DNA from: Gallaecimonas kandeliae
Lineage (GTDB): Bacteria > Pseudomonadota > Gammaproteobacteria > Enterobacterales > Gallaecimonadaceae
Assembly: GCF_030450055.1 (NCBI RefSeq)
Contig: NZ_CP118480.1
Coordinates: 1,019,415 to 1,083,414, forward strand
Length of the DNA stretch: 64,000 nucleotides
Reading direction: 5' to 3'
The notes under the pieces were generated by a model, which saw nothing but the letters and a program-made list of their open reading frames with translations, was not told the origin of the DNA and ran no database searches. The first letter of the stretch is position 1. Each line of letters starts with the position of its first letter. This document shows positions 10,241-20,149 of the stretch, in pieces. A program made the translations under genes and the position numbers.

Positions 10241-12898
10241 ATGGCAGAAGTTACAGTTGAAAAACTTGCCAGTGATGTAGGTACGCCGGTTGATCGCCTG
10301 ATCCAACAGTTTGCCGAAGTGGGCTTGAGCAAGTCCGCCGCGGACGCGGTCAGCGAAGACGAGAAGCAGGCCCTGCTTGCCCACCTGAAAGAGCAGCACG
10401 GTGGTGGCGATGGCGCCCCCAGCCGCCTGACCCTGACGCGCAAGACCAAGAGCACCCTCTCTGTCGGTGGCACTGGTGGCCGTACCAAGGAAGTGCAAGT
10501 CGAAGTGCGTAAGAAGCGCACCTTCGTGAAGCGCGACCCGGCCGAAGAACAGGCTCGCCTGGAAGCCGAGGCGGCCGAGAAGGCCCGTCTGGAAGCCGAG
10601 GAAAAGGCCCGTAAGGAAGCCGAAGCCAAGGCTGCCGCCGAAGCCAAGGCTGCCCGCGAGGCCGAAGAAAAGGCTCGCCAGGAAGCCAAGGCCGCTGCTG
10701 CCAAAGCTGCGCCTGCTGCCGCCGCCAAGCCGGCCAAGAAGGACGACGCCGAGGCCCAGCGCCTGAAGGCCGCAGCCGAGGACCTCAAGCGCAAGCAGGA
10801 GGAGGAAGCCCTCAAGAAGGCCGAGTCCGAAGCCCTGCGCCTGGAAGAGGAAGCCCGCCGCCTGGCCGAGGAAAGCGAGAAGCGCCTGGCCGAGGAAGCC
10901 AAGAACAAGCCCAAAGAGGAAGACGAAGACAAGTCGACCTACGTCAAGGAAGCCGAAGTGCAGGCCGAGCGCGAGTCCGAAGGCCGCGGCCGCAACAGCA
11001 AGGCAGCCGCCAAGCCCCAAAGCAAGCGCAACAGCGACAAGCGCGAGCGTGACGCCGACCGCCGCAGTGCCCGCCTGCCCAAGAAAGGCAAGGGCCGCAC
11101 CCCGAGCTCCATGCAGCACGGTTTCAACAAGCCGGCCCAGCCGGTCAGCCGCGACGTGGTGATCGGCGAGACCATCACCGTTGGCGAACTGGCCAACAAG
11201 ATGGCGGTCAAGGCCACCGAAGTCATCAAGGCGATGATGAAGATGGGCGCCATGGTCACCATCAATCAGGTCATCGACCAGGAGACCGCTCAGCTGGTCG
11301 CCGAGGAGATGGGCCACAAGGTGGTGCTGCGCAAGGAGAACGAGCTGGAAGAGGCGGTACTGCTGGACCGTGACACCGAAGCCCAGGCCGAGTCCCGTGC
11401 CCCCGTGGTCACCATCATGGGCCACGTCGACCACGGTAAAACCTCCCTGCTGGATTACATCCGCAAGGCCAAGATCGCCGCAGGCGAGGCCGGTGGCATT
11501 ACCCAGCACATCGGCGCCTACCACGTCGAGCACGAGAAAGGCATGATCACCTTCCTCGACACCCCTGGCCACGCCGCCTTTACGGCCATGCGTGCCCGTG
11601 GTGCCAAGGCTACCGACATAGTGGTGCTGGTGGTGGCTGCCGACGACGGCGTCATGCCCCAGACCAAGGAAGCCATCCAGCACGCCAAGGCGGCCGGTGT
11701 GCCCCTGATCGTCGCCGTCAACAAGATGGACAAGCCGGAAGCCGATCCTGACCGCGTCAAGAGCGAGCTGGCCCAGAACGACGTCCTCACCGAAGACTGG
11801 GGCGGCGACGTCCAGTTCGTCCCCGTTTCCGCCAAGACCGGCGAAGGCGTGGACAACCTGCTGGACGCCATACTGCTGCAATCCGAGGTGTTGGAGCTGA
11901 CCGCCGTCAAGGAAGGCATGGCCTCCGGCGTGGTGGTGGAATCCCGCCTCGACAAGGGCCGCGGCCCCGTCGCGACAGTGCTGGTACAGTCAGGCACCCT
12001 CAAGCAGGGCGACATCGTCCTCTGCGGCCTCGAATACGGCCGGGTCCGCGCCATGCGTGACGAGTTCGGTACCGAGATCAAGGAAGCCGGTCCCTCCATT
12101 CCGGTGGAGATCCTGGGCCTCAGTGGCGTTCCTGCCGCCGGTGACGAAGCCACTGTTGTTCGTGACGAGAAGAAGGCCCGTGAAGTGGCCCTCTACCGCC
12201 AGGGCAAGTTCCGCGACGTCAAGCTGGCCCGCCAGCAGAAAGCCAAGCTGGAGAACATGTTCGCCAGCATGGCCGAGGGTGAAGTGTCCGAGCTGAACCT
12301 GGTGCTGAAAGCCGACGTGCAGGGCTCCGTGGAAGCCATCTGCGACTCGCTGATGAAGCTGTCCACCGACGAGGTCAAGGTCAAGATCGTCGGCTCCGGT
12401 GTCGGTGGCATCACCGAGACCGACGCCACCCTGGCTGCCGCCTCCAACGCCATCCTGCTGGGCTTCAACGTCCGTGCCGACGCTTCTGCACGCAAGGTGG
12501 TGGAAGCCGAGAACCTGGATCTGCGCTACTACAGCGTGATCTACGAACTGCTGGAAGAAGTGAAGCAGGCCATGACCGGCATGCTGGCTCCCGAGTTCAA
12601 GCAGGAGATCATCGGCCTGGCCGAAGTGCGCGACGTCTTCCGTTCGCCCAAGTTCGGTGCCGTTGCCGGCTGTATGGTCACCGAGGGTGTGGTCAAGCGT
12701 TCCGCTCCCATCCGCGTGCTGCGTGACAACGTGGTCATCTACGAAGGCGAGCTGGAATCCCTGCGTCGCTTCAAGGATGACGTGGCCGAGGTCAAGAATG
12801 GCTACGAATGTGGTATCGGCGTCAAGAACTACAATGATGTTCGTGTCGGCGACCAGATCGAAGTCTTTGAAACCGTTCAGGTAACCCGGACCCTCTAA
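10241..12898 (+). CDS. infB: Translation initiation factor IF-2
   Basis: IF2 is the GTPase that places fMet-tRNA on the 30S subunit and promotes subunit joining. Residues 1-50 are the N-terminal subdomain. Residues about 95-270 are a highly charged Ala/Glu/Lys/Arg linker with a coiled-coil pattern. The G domain follows, with GHVDHGKT at about 394-401, DTPGH at about 440-444 and NKMD at about 494-497. C1 and C2 domains complete the 885 residues. AGGAAAG precedes the ATG. The E. coli gene also makes shorter forms from internal starts; I did not assign such starts here. Confidence 0.97.
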   Translation: MAEVTVEKLASDVGTPVDRLIQQFAEVGLSKSAADAVSEDEKQALLAHLKEQHGGGDGAPSRLTLTRKTKSTLSVGGTGGRTKEVQVEVRKKRTFVKRDPAEEQARLEAEAAEKARLEAEEKARKEAEAKAAAEAKAAREAEEKARQEAKAAAAKAAPAAAAKPAKKDDAEAQRLKAAAEDLKRKQEEEALKKAESEALRLEEEARRLAEESEKRLAEEAKNKPKEEDEDKSTYVKEAEVQAERESEGRGRNSKAAAKPQSKRNSDKRERDADRRSARLPKKGKGRTPSSMQHGFNKPAQPVSRDVVIGETITVGELANKMAVKATEVIKAMMKMGAMVTINQVIDQETAQLVAEEMGHKVVLRKENELEEAVLLDRDTEAQAESRAPVVTIMGHVDHGKTSLLDYIRKAKIAAGEAGGITQHIGAYHVEHEKGMITFLDTPGHAAFTAMRARGAKATDIVVLVVAADDGVMPQTKEAIQHAKAAGVPLIVAVNKMDKPEADPDRVKSELAQNDVLTEDWGGDVQFVPVSAKTGEGVDNLLDAILLQSEVLELTAVKEGMASGVVVESRLDKGRGPVATVLVQSGTLKQGDIVLCGLEYGRVRAMRDEFGTEIKEAGPSIPVEILGLSGVPAAGDEATVVRDEKKAREVALYRQGKFRDVKLARQQKAKLENMFASMAEGEVSELNLVLKADVQGSVEAICDSLMKLSTDEVKVKIVGSGVGGITETDATLAAASNAILLGFNVRADASARKVVEAENLDLRYYSVIYELLEEVKQAMTGMLAPEFKQEIIGLAEVRDVFRSPKFGAVAGCMVTEGVVKRSAPIRVLRDNVVIYEGELESLRRFKDDVAEVKNGYECGIGVKNYNDVRVGDQIEVFETVQVTRTL

Positions 12899-12911
12899 GG
12901 TTTGGGGCGCT

Positions 12912-12940
12912 AAGGACGGGGGCCGCTGGCCCCCGTCCTT
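12912..12940 (+). promoter_or_regulatory. Strong RNA hairpin between infB and rbfA
   Basis: A perfect 13-bp inverted repeat (12912-12924 with 12928-12940, loop GCT) starts 14 bases after infB and ends 22 bases before rbfA. It lacks a clean T run (TTGTATT follows). It may therefore be an RNA-processing or stability element, or a leaky terminator, that lowers downstream expression. Confidence 0.6.
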
Positions 12941-12962
12941 GTATTCAGATAGGCAAAATATT

Positions 12963-13364
12963 ATGGCAAGAGAAGTCAGCCGTACCCGCCGGGTCGGCCA
13001 GGAGCTGCAGAAGGAGATCGCCCAGATCCTGCAGCGTGAAGTCAAGGATCCCCGCATCGGCATGGTGACCGTGTCCGCCGTCGAGGTGAGCCGCGACCTG
13101 TCCCACGCCAAGGTCTTCATCACCCTGTTCGAACAGGACGAGGAGAAGGTCAAGGAAACCATCAAGGGCCTGGCCGAGGCCAAGCCTTATATCCGCAGCC
13201 TGGTGGGTTCCCGCCTGCGCCTGCGCATCGTACCCGAACTCAAGTTCGTCCACGACACCTCCCTCATCGAGGGCATGCGCATCTCCAATGCCGTCAGCCA
13301 GGCCATCGCCAATGACGAGGCCAAGAAGGCCGCCAGCGGCCGCGAGGATGAGGACAAGGAATGA
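12963..13364 (+). CDS. rbfA: 30S ribosome-binding factor RbfA
   Basis: RbfA is a cold-adaptation factor needed for 16S rRNA 5'-end maturation. The 133-residue protein is a KH-like domain ([24 protein letters not shown] at 10-33, then the [16 protein letters not shown] strand-helix). The acidic tail is poorly conserved. The ATG at 12963 gives the family-like N-terminus [13 protein letters not shown]. The stop overlaps the truB start as ATGA, so translation is probably coupled. Confidence 0.95.
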   Translation: MAREVSRTRRVGQELQKEIAQILQREVKDPRIGMVTVSAVEVSRDLSHAKVFITLFEQDEEKVKETIKGLAEAKPYIRSLVGSRLRLRIVPELKFVHDTSLIEGMRISNAVSQAIANDEAKKAASGREDEDKE

Positions 13365-14290
13365 GCAAGCGCCGCGGCAAGGGGCGCCCTGTCGACGGCA
13401 TACTGCTGCTCGACAAGCCCCAGGGCCTGTCCTCCAACGACGCCCTACAGAAGGTCAAGCGCATCTACTTCGCCCAGAAGGCGGGACACACCGGTGCCCT
13501 GGATCCGCTGGCCACCGGCATGCTGCCCATCTGCTTTGGTGAGGCCACCAAGTTCTCCCAGTACCTGCTGGACTCGGACAAGGGTTACCGCGTCATCGCC
13601 AAGCTGGGGGTCCGTACCGACACCTCCGACGCCGACGGTGAAGTGGTGTCCACCCGGCCGGTGAATGTCGCACCCGGCGACCTGCTGGAAGCCCTGGACA
13701 AGTTCCGTGGCCCCATCATGCAGGTGCCCAGCATGTACTCGGCCCTCAAGTACCAGGGCAAGCCCCTCTACAAGTACGCCCGTGAAGGCATAGAAGTGCC
13801 CCGTGAGGCCCGCCCCATCACCGTCTACAAGCTAACCCTGGTCCGCTTCGAAGGCGACGAGGTGGAGCTGGACGTGGAGTGCTCCAAGGGCACCTATATC
13901 CGCACCATAGTGGATGACCTCGGCGAAGTGCTGGGCTGCGGTGCCCATGTCATCATGCTGCGCCGCACCAAGGTCTCGGGTTACCCCCTGGAGCGGATGG
14001 TGACCCTGGAGCGCCTCGAGGCCATGCTGGAAAAGGCGAGGGCGGATGATGTGCCGCCAGGGCAGTTTCTCGACGCCCTGCTGCTGCCGCTGGACAGCGC
14101 CGTCCAGGATCTGCCCGCCGTGGACGTCCAGGCCGCCACCGCCTTCTACCTCAAGCAGGGCCAGGCGGTGCAGGTGCCCAAGGCACCGGCCCAGGGCCTG
14201 GTGCGGATCCTCGAAGAGGGCACCTTCATCGGCGTCGGCGACATCGACGACGACGGCAAGGTAGCCCCCAAGCGCATGGTGGTGCGCTGA
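13361..14290 (+). CDS. truB: tRNA pseudouridine(55) synthase TruB
   Basis: TruB converts U55 in the T loop of tRNAs to pseudouridine. The 309-residue protein has the catalytic motif [15 protein letters not shown] with the nucleophile at Asp48, the same number as in E. coli. It also has the [12 protein letters not shown] motif (about residues 178-189) and a C-terminal PUA-type RNA-binding domain. It overlaps rbfA by 4 bases. Confidence 0.97.
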   Translation: MSKRRGKGRPVDGILLLDKPQGLSSNDALQKVKRIYFAQKAGHTGALDPLATGMLPICFGEATKFSQYLLDSDKGYRVIAKLGVRTDTSDADGEVVSTRPVNVAPGDLLEALDKFRGPIMQVPSMYSALKYQGKPLYKYAREGIEVPREARPITVYKLTLVRFEGDEVELDVECSKGTYIRTIVDDLGEVLGCGAHVIMLRRTKVSGYPLERMVTLERLEAMLEKARADDVPPGQFLDALLLPLDSAVQDLPAVDVQAATAFYLKQGQAVQVPKAPAQGLVRILEEGTFIGVGDIDDDGKVAPKRMVVR

Positions 14291-14383
14291 GCACTTGGCA
14301 GCGCAGCCCCCATGGGGTAAACTGCGCGCCTTCCGCATGGCTGAATTAGTGATCGGCCATGCTTTATCAACCAGGAGTACATC

Positions 14384-14653
14384 ATGTCACTAAGCGTTGA
14401 AACCAAAGCCCAAATCGTGGCCGAACACGCTCGCGGCCAGAACGACACCGGTTCCCCGGAAGTTCAGGTTGCCCTGCTGACTGCCCAGATCAACCATCTG
14501 CAAGGTCACTTCTCCCAGCACAAGAAAGATCACCACAGCCGTCGTGGTCTGCTGCGTATGGTATCCCAGCGCCGTAAGCTGCTGGACTACCTGAAGAAGA
14601 AAGACGTTCAGCGCTACGCTGCTCTGATCGGCAAGCTGGGTCTGCGTCGCTAA
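14384..14653 (+). CDS. rpsO: 30S ribosomal protein S15
   Basis: S15 is a primary binder of the 16S rRNA central domain. It is 89 residues, the normal length. The conserved segments [24 protein letters not shown] and [12 protein letters not shown] are all visible. A GGAGT binding site precedes the ATG. In E. coli the protein represses its own mRNA through a leader pseudoknot; I did not test for one here. A terminator stands before pnp. Confidence 0.98.
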   Translation: MSLSVETKAQIVAEHARGQNDTGSPEVQVALLTAQINHLQGHFSQHKKDHHSRRGLLRMVSQRRKLLDYLKKKDVQRYAALIGKLGLRR

Positions 14654-14673
14654 GAGCGAAACGGATTGGCAAG

Positions 14674-14697
14674 AAGGGGGCTTAGGCCCCCTTTTTT
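14674..14697 (+). terminator. Terminator between rpsO and pnp
   Basis: The stem AAGGGGGC/GCCCCCTT with a TTAG loop continues into a T run. It lies 20 bases after rpsO. In E. coli part of the pnp transcription reads through the equivalent site. Confidence 0.8.
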
Positions 14698-14815
14698 GCG
14701 TCTTGAGCCTATCCCCCGGCCACAGGCTACCTCTTGGTAAAGAGCTGCTATATACTTGGCCCGCAAGCTAAACGACCCAAAAATGACAAGGATCGGTTGA
14801 TCCTAAGGACAATCA

Positions 14816-16975
14816 GTGAAACCCATCATCAAGAGCTTCCAGTACGGTCAGCACACCGTCACCCTGGAAACCGGTGCCGTTGCGCGCCAGGCTACCGCTG
14901 CCGTTATCGCCAGCATGGACGACACCGTCGTGCTGGTCTCCGTTGTAGGCAAGAAAGAAGCGGACCAGTCCAAGGACTTCTTCCCCCTGACCGTCAACTA
15001 CCAGGAGCGTACCTACGCTGCCGGTAAGATCCCCGGCGGCTTCTTCAAGCGCGAAGGTCGTCCTTCCGAAGGCGAGACCCTGACCGCCCGCCTGATCGAC
15101 CGTCCGATCCGTCCGCTCTTCCCCAATGGCTTCAAGAACGAAGTCCAGGTGGTGGCCACTGTTGTCTCCGTCAACCCCCAGGTCAGCCCTGATATCGTCG
15201 CCATGATCGGCACCTCCGCCGCCCTGGCCATCTCCGGCATTCCTTTCGCTGGCCCCATCGGTGCCGCCCGCGTCGGTTACATCAACGACAACCTGGTGCT
15301 GAACCCCACCACCGAAGAGCTGAAGTCCTCCAAGCTGGATCTGGTGGTTGCCGGTACCGAAGGCGCCGTGCTGATGGTGGAATCCGAAGCCGAGCTGCTG
15401 GCTGAAGAAGTGATGCTGGACGCCGTCATGTTCGGCCACCAGCAGATGCAGACCGTCATCACCGCTATCAACGAGCTGGCCGCCGAAGTGGGCAACCCCC
15501 AATGGGATTGGAGCGCTCCGGAAGAGAACACCGAGCTCAAAGACAAGATCAAGGCCATTGTCTGGGACAAGCTGGGCGACGCCTACCGCATCCAGGACAA
15601 GATGGAGCGCTACGCCGCCATCGGTGCCATCAAGTCCGAACTGATGGAAAGCCTGCTGGCCGACGACGCCGAACTCAACACCAAGGAAGCGGGCGAGCTC
15701 TTCTCCAAGGTCGAGAAGACCCTGGTTCGTGGCCGCGTACTGGCCGGCGAGCCCCGTATCGACGGTCGTGACCCCCAGATGATCCGTGCCCTGGACGTGG
15801 CCACAGGCGTGCTGCCCCGCACCCACGGCTCCGCCATCTTCACCCGTGGTGAGACCCAGGCCCTGGTGGTTGCCACCCTGGGTACCCAGCGTGACGCCCA
15901 GATCCTGGACGAGCTGACCGGTGAGCGCACCGACCACTTCCTGTTCCACTACAACTTCCCTCCTTACTGCGTAGGCGAGACCGGCATGATGGGCAGCCCC
16001 AAGCGCCGCGAAATAGGCCACGGCCGCCTGGCCAAGCGCGGCGTCCTGGCCGTAATGCCCTCTGCCGATGAATTCCCCTACACAGTGCGTGTGGTTTCCG
16101 AGATCACCGAATCCAACGGTTCCTCCTCCATGGCTTCCGTCTGTGGTTCCTCCCTGGCGCTGATGGACGCTGGCGTGCCGATCAAGTCCTCCGTGGCCGG
16201 TATCGCCATGGGCCTGGTCAAGGAAGAAGATAACTTCGTGGTGCTGTCCGACATCCTGGGTGACGAAGACCACCTGGGCGACATGGACTTCAAGGTGGCC
16301 GGTTCCCGCGAGGGCGTCACCGCCCTGCAGATGGACATCAAGATCGAAGGCATCACCAAGGAAATCATGCAGGTGGCCCTGAAGCAGGCCCACGATGCCC
16401 GTATCCACATCCTGGGTGTCATGGACCAGGCCATCGGTGCGCCCCGCGAAGACATCTCCGCCTACGCCCCCCGTATCCACACCATGAAGATCAACCCCGA
16501 GAAGATCCGTGATGTGATCGGTAAAGGTGGCAGCGTGATCCGCGCCCTGACCGAAGAAACCGGCACCACCATCGAGATCGAAGACGACGGCACCATCAAG
16601 ATCGCCGCCGTCAGCGGCGACCAGGCCGCCGATGCCATCCGCCGTATCGAAGCCCTGACCGCCGAAGTGGAAGTGGGCCGCATCTACGACGGCCGCGTGA
16701 CCAAGATCGTCGATTTCGGCGCCTTCGTTGCCATACTGCCCGGTAAGGAAGGCCTGGTACACATCAGCCAGATCGCCGAGCAGCGCATCGAAAACGTCGC
16801 CGACTACCTGCAGGTAGGCCAGGAAGTGAAGGTCAAGTGCCTGGAAGTGGACCGTCAGGGCCGCGTGCGCCTGTCCATCAAGGAAGCCATGCCTAAGCCG
16901 GTTGAAGAGGCCGCCCCTGCCGAGGCGCCCGCCGAGGCTGACGTGGCCGAAGCCGCCGAGCCCAAGGACGAATAA
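14816..16975 (+). CDS. pnp: Polyribonucleotide nucleotidyltransferase (PNPase)
   Basis: PNPase is the phosphorolytic 3'-5' exoribonuclease of the RNA degradosome. The 719 residues hold two RNase PH-like domains (about 1-215 and 310-545). The GETQALV and [12 protein letters not shown] segments are clear. The KH domain ([15 protein letters not shown], about 565-579) and the S1 domain (about 620-690) follow, then an acidic Ala/Glu tail. The start is GTG at 14816 after a TAAGGAC site. Confidence 0.97.
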   Translation: MKPIIKSFQYGQHTVTLETGAVARQATAAVIASMDDTVVLVSVVGKKEADQSKDFFPLTVNYQERTYAAGKIPGGFFKREGRPSEGETLTARLIDRPIRPLFPNGFKNEVQVVATVVSVNPQVSPDIVAMIGTSAALAISGIPFAGPIGAARVGYINDNLVLNPTTEELKSSKLDLVVAGTEGAVLMVESEAELLAEEVMLDAVMFGHQQMQTVITAINELAAEVGNPQWDWSAPEENTELKDKIKAIVWDKLGDAYRIQDKMERYAAIGAIKSELMESLLADDAELNTKEAGELFSKVEKTLVRGRVLAGEPRIDGRDPQMIRALDVATGVLPRTHGSAIFTRGETQALVVATLGTQRDAQILDELTGERTDHFLFHYNFPPYCVGETGMMGSPKRREIGHGRLAKRGVLAVMPSADEFPYTVRVVSEITESNGSSSMASVCGSSLALMDAGVPIKSSVAGIAMGLVKEEDNFVVLSDILGDEDHLGDMDFKVAGSREGVTALQMDIKIEGITKEIMQVALKQAHDARIHILGVMDQAIGAPREDISAYAPRIHTMKINPEKIRDVIGKGGSVIRALTEETGTTIEIEDDGTIKIAAVSGDQAADAIRRIEALTAEVEVGRIYDGRVTKIVDFGAFVAILPGKEGLVHISQIAEQRIENVADYLQVGQEVKVKCLEVDRQGRVRLSIKEAMPKPVEEAAPAEAPAEADVAEAAEPKDE

Positions 16976-16990
16976 GTCCGGGTATTGATG

Positions 16991-17016
16991 AAAAGGGAGC
17001 CTCGGCTCCCTTTTTT
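16991..17016 (+). terminator. Rho-independent terminator after pnp
   Basis: AAAAGGGAGCC, a TC loop, then GGCTCCCTTTTTT forms a strong stem with a T tract 15 bases after the pnp stop. Confidence 0.85.
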
Positions 17017-17141
17017 GTTGCTATCCCTTTGTTCAAAAAGCGCCTGCCCGATAAAAAGTTAAAGGCAAAGGCCGGCAACGGTTAGCCTTGTCATCGGCAA
17101 TCTGGCAGGATGTACCCAACGACTCACAGGGAATGGAATTT

Positions 17142-18023
17142 ATGCAAAAGGCCCTGATACTGATTTTCTCCCTGGCATCCCTGTGTGGCTGCAGTACCCT
17201 GGCTCACAAGCAAGAAGAGCCAAGCAACAGCTTGATCCTGGCCGAACCTTTGGCTGTTCCTTTCCAGTCCGAGGTGGAACTGGCGCGGCTGGAGGAGATC
17301 CTGAGCCGGGCCGACCTCAACAACGACCAGCGGGCCCAGGTGTTCTACCGCCGCGGCGTCGTCTATGACTCGGTGGGCCTCAAGGCCCTGGCCAGGCGCG
17401 ATTTCAACAGGGCCGTCCAGCTCAAGCCGGACATGGCCGATGCCTACAACTTCATCGGCATCCAGGCCATCTCCGCCGAGGAGTTCGAGCAGGCTTACGA
17501 GGCCCTGGACGCGGCCATAGAGCTGGATCCCAAGCACGAATACGCCTACCTCAATCGCGGTATCGCCCTCTACTACGGCGACAGGCCGGAACTGGCGGTC
17601 AAGGATCTGGAGACCTTCCTGAGCATGCAGCCCAGCGATCCCTACCGCATCCTCTGGCTGTACCTGGCCGAGCAGAAGGCGGATCCTGCGGCGGCCAAGG
17701 CCCGCCTGGCCTACAACGCCACCCGCTTACAGGGGGATCTCTGGGCCAACCAGCTGGTCGCCCTCTACCAGGGCAAGGAAAGCGAGGAGGATTTCGTGGA
17801 AGGGCTCAAGAAGGGCGTGGATTCCAACCGTGCCCTGGCCGAGCGGCTCTGCGAGGCGTATTTCTACCTGGGCAAGCTGCACCAGGCCAAGGGGGATGTC
17901 GGTGAGGCCATCAACTTCTTCAAGTTGTCCCTCACCACCAACGTGCAGGACTTTATCGAGTTCCGCTATGCGCGCCTTGAGCTGAACAGGATGCGCCGGG
18001 AGCTGTCTCACAAGGCTGGTTGA
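17142..18023 (+). CDS. nlpI: Lipoprotein NlpI (TPR repeats)
   Basis: NlpI is an outer-membrane lipoprotein adaptor for peptidoglycan hydrolases and the Prc protease. The start at 17142 has AGGGA 9 bases upstream; the ATG at 17133 abuts that site. The signal peptide MQKALILIFSLASLCGC gives the lipidated Cys at residue 17. The rest, up to 293 residues, is tetratricopeptide helices (for example YRRGVVYDSVGLKALARRDF and NRGIALYYGDRPELAVKDLE). It follows pnp as in E. coli. Its last 71 bases overlap the convergent GGDEF-EAL gene. Confidence 0.94.
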   Translation: MQKALILIFSLASLCGCSTLAHKQEEPSNSLILAEPLAVPFQSEVELARLEEILSRADLNNDQRAQVFYRRGVVYDSVGLKALARRDFNRAVQLKPDMADAYNFIGIQAISAEEFEQAYEALDAAIELDPKHEYAYLNRGIALYYGDRPELAVKDLETFLSMQPSDPYRILWLYLAEQKADPAAAKARLAYNATRLQGDLWANQLVALYQGKESEEDFVEGLKKGVDSNRALAERLCEAYFYLGKLHQAKGDVGEAINFFKLSLTTNVQDFIEFRYARLELNRMRRELSHKAG

Positions 18024-19941
18024 GGTCCAGGACCTCGGCCTGTTGGGGGCGAGACAGGTAGAAGCCTTGCAGGCAGTCCACCCCCAGGGCCTTGACGATG
18101 TCCACATGCTCCTTCAGTTCTATCCCTTCCGCTACCACCTTCAATCCCAGGGCCTTGGCCAGTTCGACCAGGGCCTCTACCAGGGCCCTGTCCCGCTTCG
18201 CTTCGTGGATCCGCAAGATGAAGCTCTTGTCTATCTTGAGGCAATCCAAGGGCATCCGCTGCAGGTGTGACAGGGACGAATAGCCGGTGCCGAAGTCGTC
18301 CAAGGCGATGCGCACCCCCAGCTCCCTCAGCACAGAGATGTTGTCTGAGCTGACCTGCCAATCCTCCAGCAGCGCCGTCTCGGTGATCTCCAGTTGCAGC
18401 AGCGATGCCGGCAGGCCGCTGGCCTCGATGCGTTCCTTGACCTGTGACGCGAAGCCCGCCTGGTGCAGCTGGGTGTGGGAAACGTTGACCGACACCACCA
18501 CGGGCAGGCCCGCCAGCTGCCAGGCCTTGCCCTGGGCCAGAGCCTGCTCCAAGACCCAGAGCCCCAGGGGCAGGATCAGGCCGGTTTCCTCGGCCAGGGG
18601 AATGAAGGTGTCGGGATTGCTGTGGGGCCAGCGCAGCAGGGCTTCCAGGGAAACGACGCGGCCGCTCTGGCTGTCGTAGATGGGCTGGTAGACCAGGCTG
18701 AACTCCCCCGTCTCCAGGCCATGGCGCAGCTTGTCCTCCATGGCGAGCTTGCCCAGCATCTTCTCGTAAAGGCCACGGTCGAAGAAGCGGTAATGGGAGC
18801 GGCCCAGGGTCTTGGCCTGGTACATGGCCACGTCGGCGTGTTTGATCAGATCCTCGCCGTTACCGGCGTCGTCGGGATAACGGGCTATGCCGACGCTGAT
18901 GGACAGGTAAAGGACGTTGCCCTTGATCTGGAAGGGGCGGGAGAAGCCCCTGGTAATGCGGTCGGCGATGGTGCGCAGGTTGTCCTGGCCGGCCTGCTTG
19001 ACCAGTATCACGAATTCGTCACCGCCGTAGCGGGCCAGCAGGGCGCAGTCGGCGGACAGCTCCTTGAGGCGCTGGGCCGCCTTCTTCAGCAGTTCATCCC
19101 CTATGCTGTGGCCAAGGCCGTCGTTGACCTTCTTGAAGCCGTCCAGATCCAGGAACATCAGGGCAAAGGGCTGCTGGCGCTCCAGGCAAGGGTAGAGTGC
19201 CTCGAGGCAGCTGAAGCGGTTGGGCAGGCCGGTGAGTTGATCTTCATGGGCGCGGCGGGCCAGCTCCGTTTCGAAGCGCTTCAGCTCGTTGCGGTCTGTG
19301 ACCAACTGGTTGCGCATCTCCAGCAGGTTCTTGGTGAGCTGGTCCAGTTCGTCCTGGCTCTGCTTGAGGTAGAGGGTAGGGGTCTGCTCGAGGTTGTCCA
19401 GGCGCAGCCCCTGGGCGAACTTGGATAACCGCAGCAGGCGCCGGGTGACGGTGCGCTGTACCAGCCACAGCAGCAGGCCGGAGAGGATCAGGATATAGAG
19501 GCTCAGGGTCCAGAAGGCGCTGCGCACCCTGTCCCAGGCATAGTCACGCACAGCGCCCCTGTCGAACACCAGCTCCAGCTTGCCCAGCGGTTTGCCTTCC
19601 TTGTCATGCACGGGGTAGAGGTGGGTGTCGGGATCTGCCGGCATGGTGCCTTGGGCCAATTGGATGTCCCCCGCGACCTTGGCATAGCTGGCGAAGGGCA
19701 ACTGGATCAGGTTCTGCAGGTTGAGCCTGACCCGCTCTTCGTCGAAGTTCCAGATGGCGGCCGCCAGGGAGGGCATATAACCCTGCTCTACCTGGGCCAG
19801 GGCATCCCTGACCCTGGCTTCGGCGTCGCGCTTGTCCATCAGGTACTGGGTGGGGATCAGCAGCAGCATCATGGCAAAGCTCAGCCCCAGGGTGTGGACC
19901 ATCAGGCGGCGACTTAACTTGGCTTGTTGCTGATAGGACAT
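17953..19941 (-). CDS. Membrane-bound GGDEF-EAL protein (cyclic di-GMP turnover)
   Basis: The 662-residue protein has membrane helices at about 13-34 and 142-162 that enclose a periplasmic sensor region of about 105 residues. A linker follows, then a GGDEF domain (RYGGDEF at 304-310) and an EAL domain (EALLRW at 433-438, DDFGTGYSSL, VAEGIE). Both catalytic signatures are intact, so it could make and break c-di-GMP. The inhibitory RxxD site before GGDEF is absent. The last 20 or so residues come from sequence antisense to the nlpI end and look like a late extension. Ligand and targets cannot be read from the sequence. Confidence 0.92.
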   Translation of the reverse strand: MSYQQQAKLSRRLMVHTLGLSFAMMLLLIPTQYLMDKRDAEARVRDALAQVEQGYMPSLAAAIWNFDEERVRLNLQNLIQLPFASYAKVAGDIQLAQGTMPADPDTHLYPVHDKEGKPLGKLELVFDRGAVRDYAWDRVRSAFWTLSLYILILSGLLLWLVQRTVTRRLLRLSKFAQGLRLDNLEQTPTLYLKQSQDELDQLTKNLLEMRNQLVTDRNELKRFETELARRAHEDQLTGLPNRFSCLEALYPCLERQQPFALMFLDLDGFKKVNDGLGHSIGDELLKKAAQRLKELSADCALLARYGGDEFVILVKQAGQDNLRTIADRITRGFSRPFQIKGNVLYLSISVGIARYPDDAGNGEDLIKHADVAMYQAKTLGRSHYRFFDRGLYEKMLGKLAMEDKLRHGLETGEFSLVYQPIYDSQSGRVVSLEALLRWPHSNPDTFIPLAEETGLILPLGLWVLEQALAQGKAWQLAGLPVVVSVNVSHTQLHQAGFASQVKERIEASGLPASLLQLEITETALLEDWQVSSDNISVLRELGVRIALDDFGTGYSSLSHLQRMPLDCLKIDKSFILRIHEAKRDRALVEALVELAKALGLKVVAEGIELKEHVDIVKALGVDCLQGFYLSRPQQAEVLDLNQPCETAPGASCSAQGAHSGTR

Positions 19942-20149
19942 GACTGACCGGCTAATAATGAGATGCTGTTATTCCTACACTGATGCCTGTCCCGGGAATC
20001 GTCAATATCTTGTTAAGCTGAAACAGAAAATGCCTAATATCCTGCCCGGGTTAGTCCTTGATTTTCGACGCTTTGGCCCACGCGGCTTTAATCCTTGACG
20101 CCCAGTGGTTACCTTGGTGTTCAAGGAATAACAATAAAGAGACACCAAG

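Noticed and set aside
14728-14756. Possible pnp promoter with a TATACT -10 element
   Set aside because: No acceptable -35 element lies at 16-18 bases, so it was not called.
14813-16762. Long minus-strand frame opposite pnp (also 3546-5084 opposite ftsH, 8140-9762 opposite nusA, 10163-11881 opposite infB and 29341-31887 opposite the RND pump)
   Set aside because: All mirror highly expressed plus-strand genes with strong third-position GC and show no recognisable fold or start signals.
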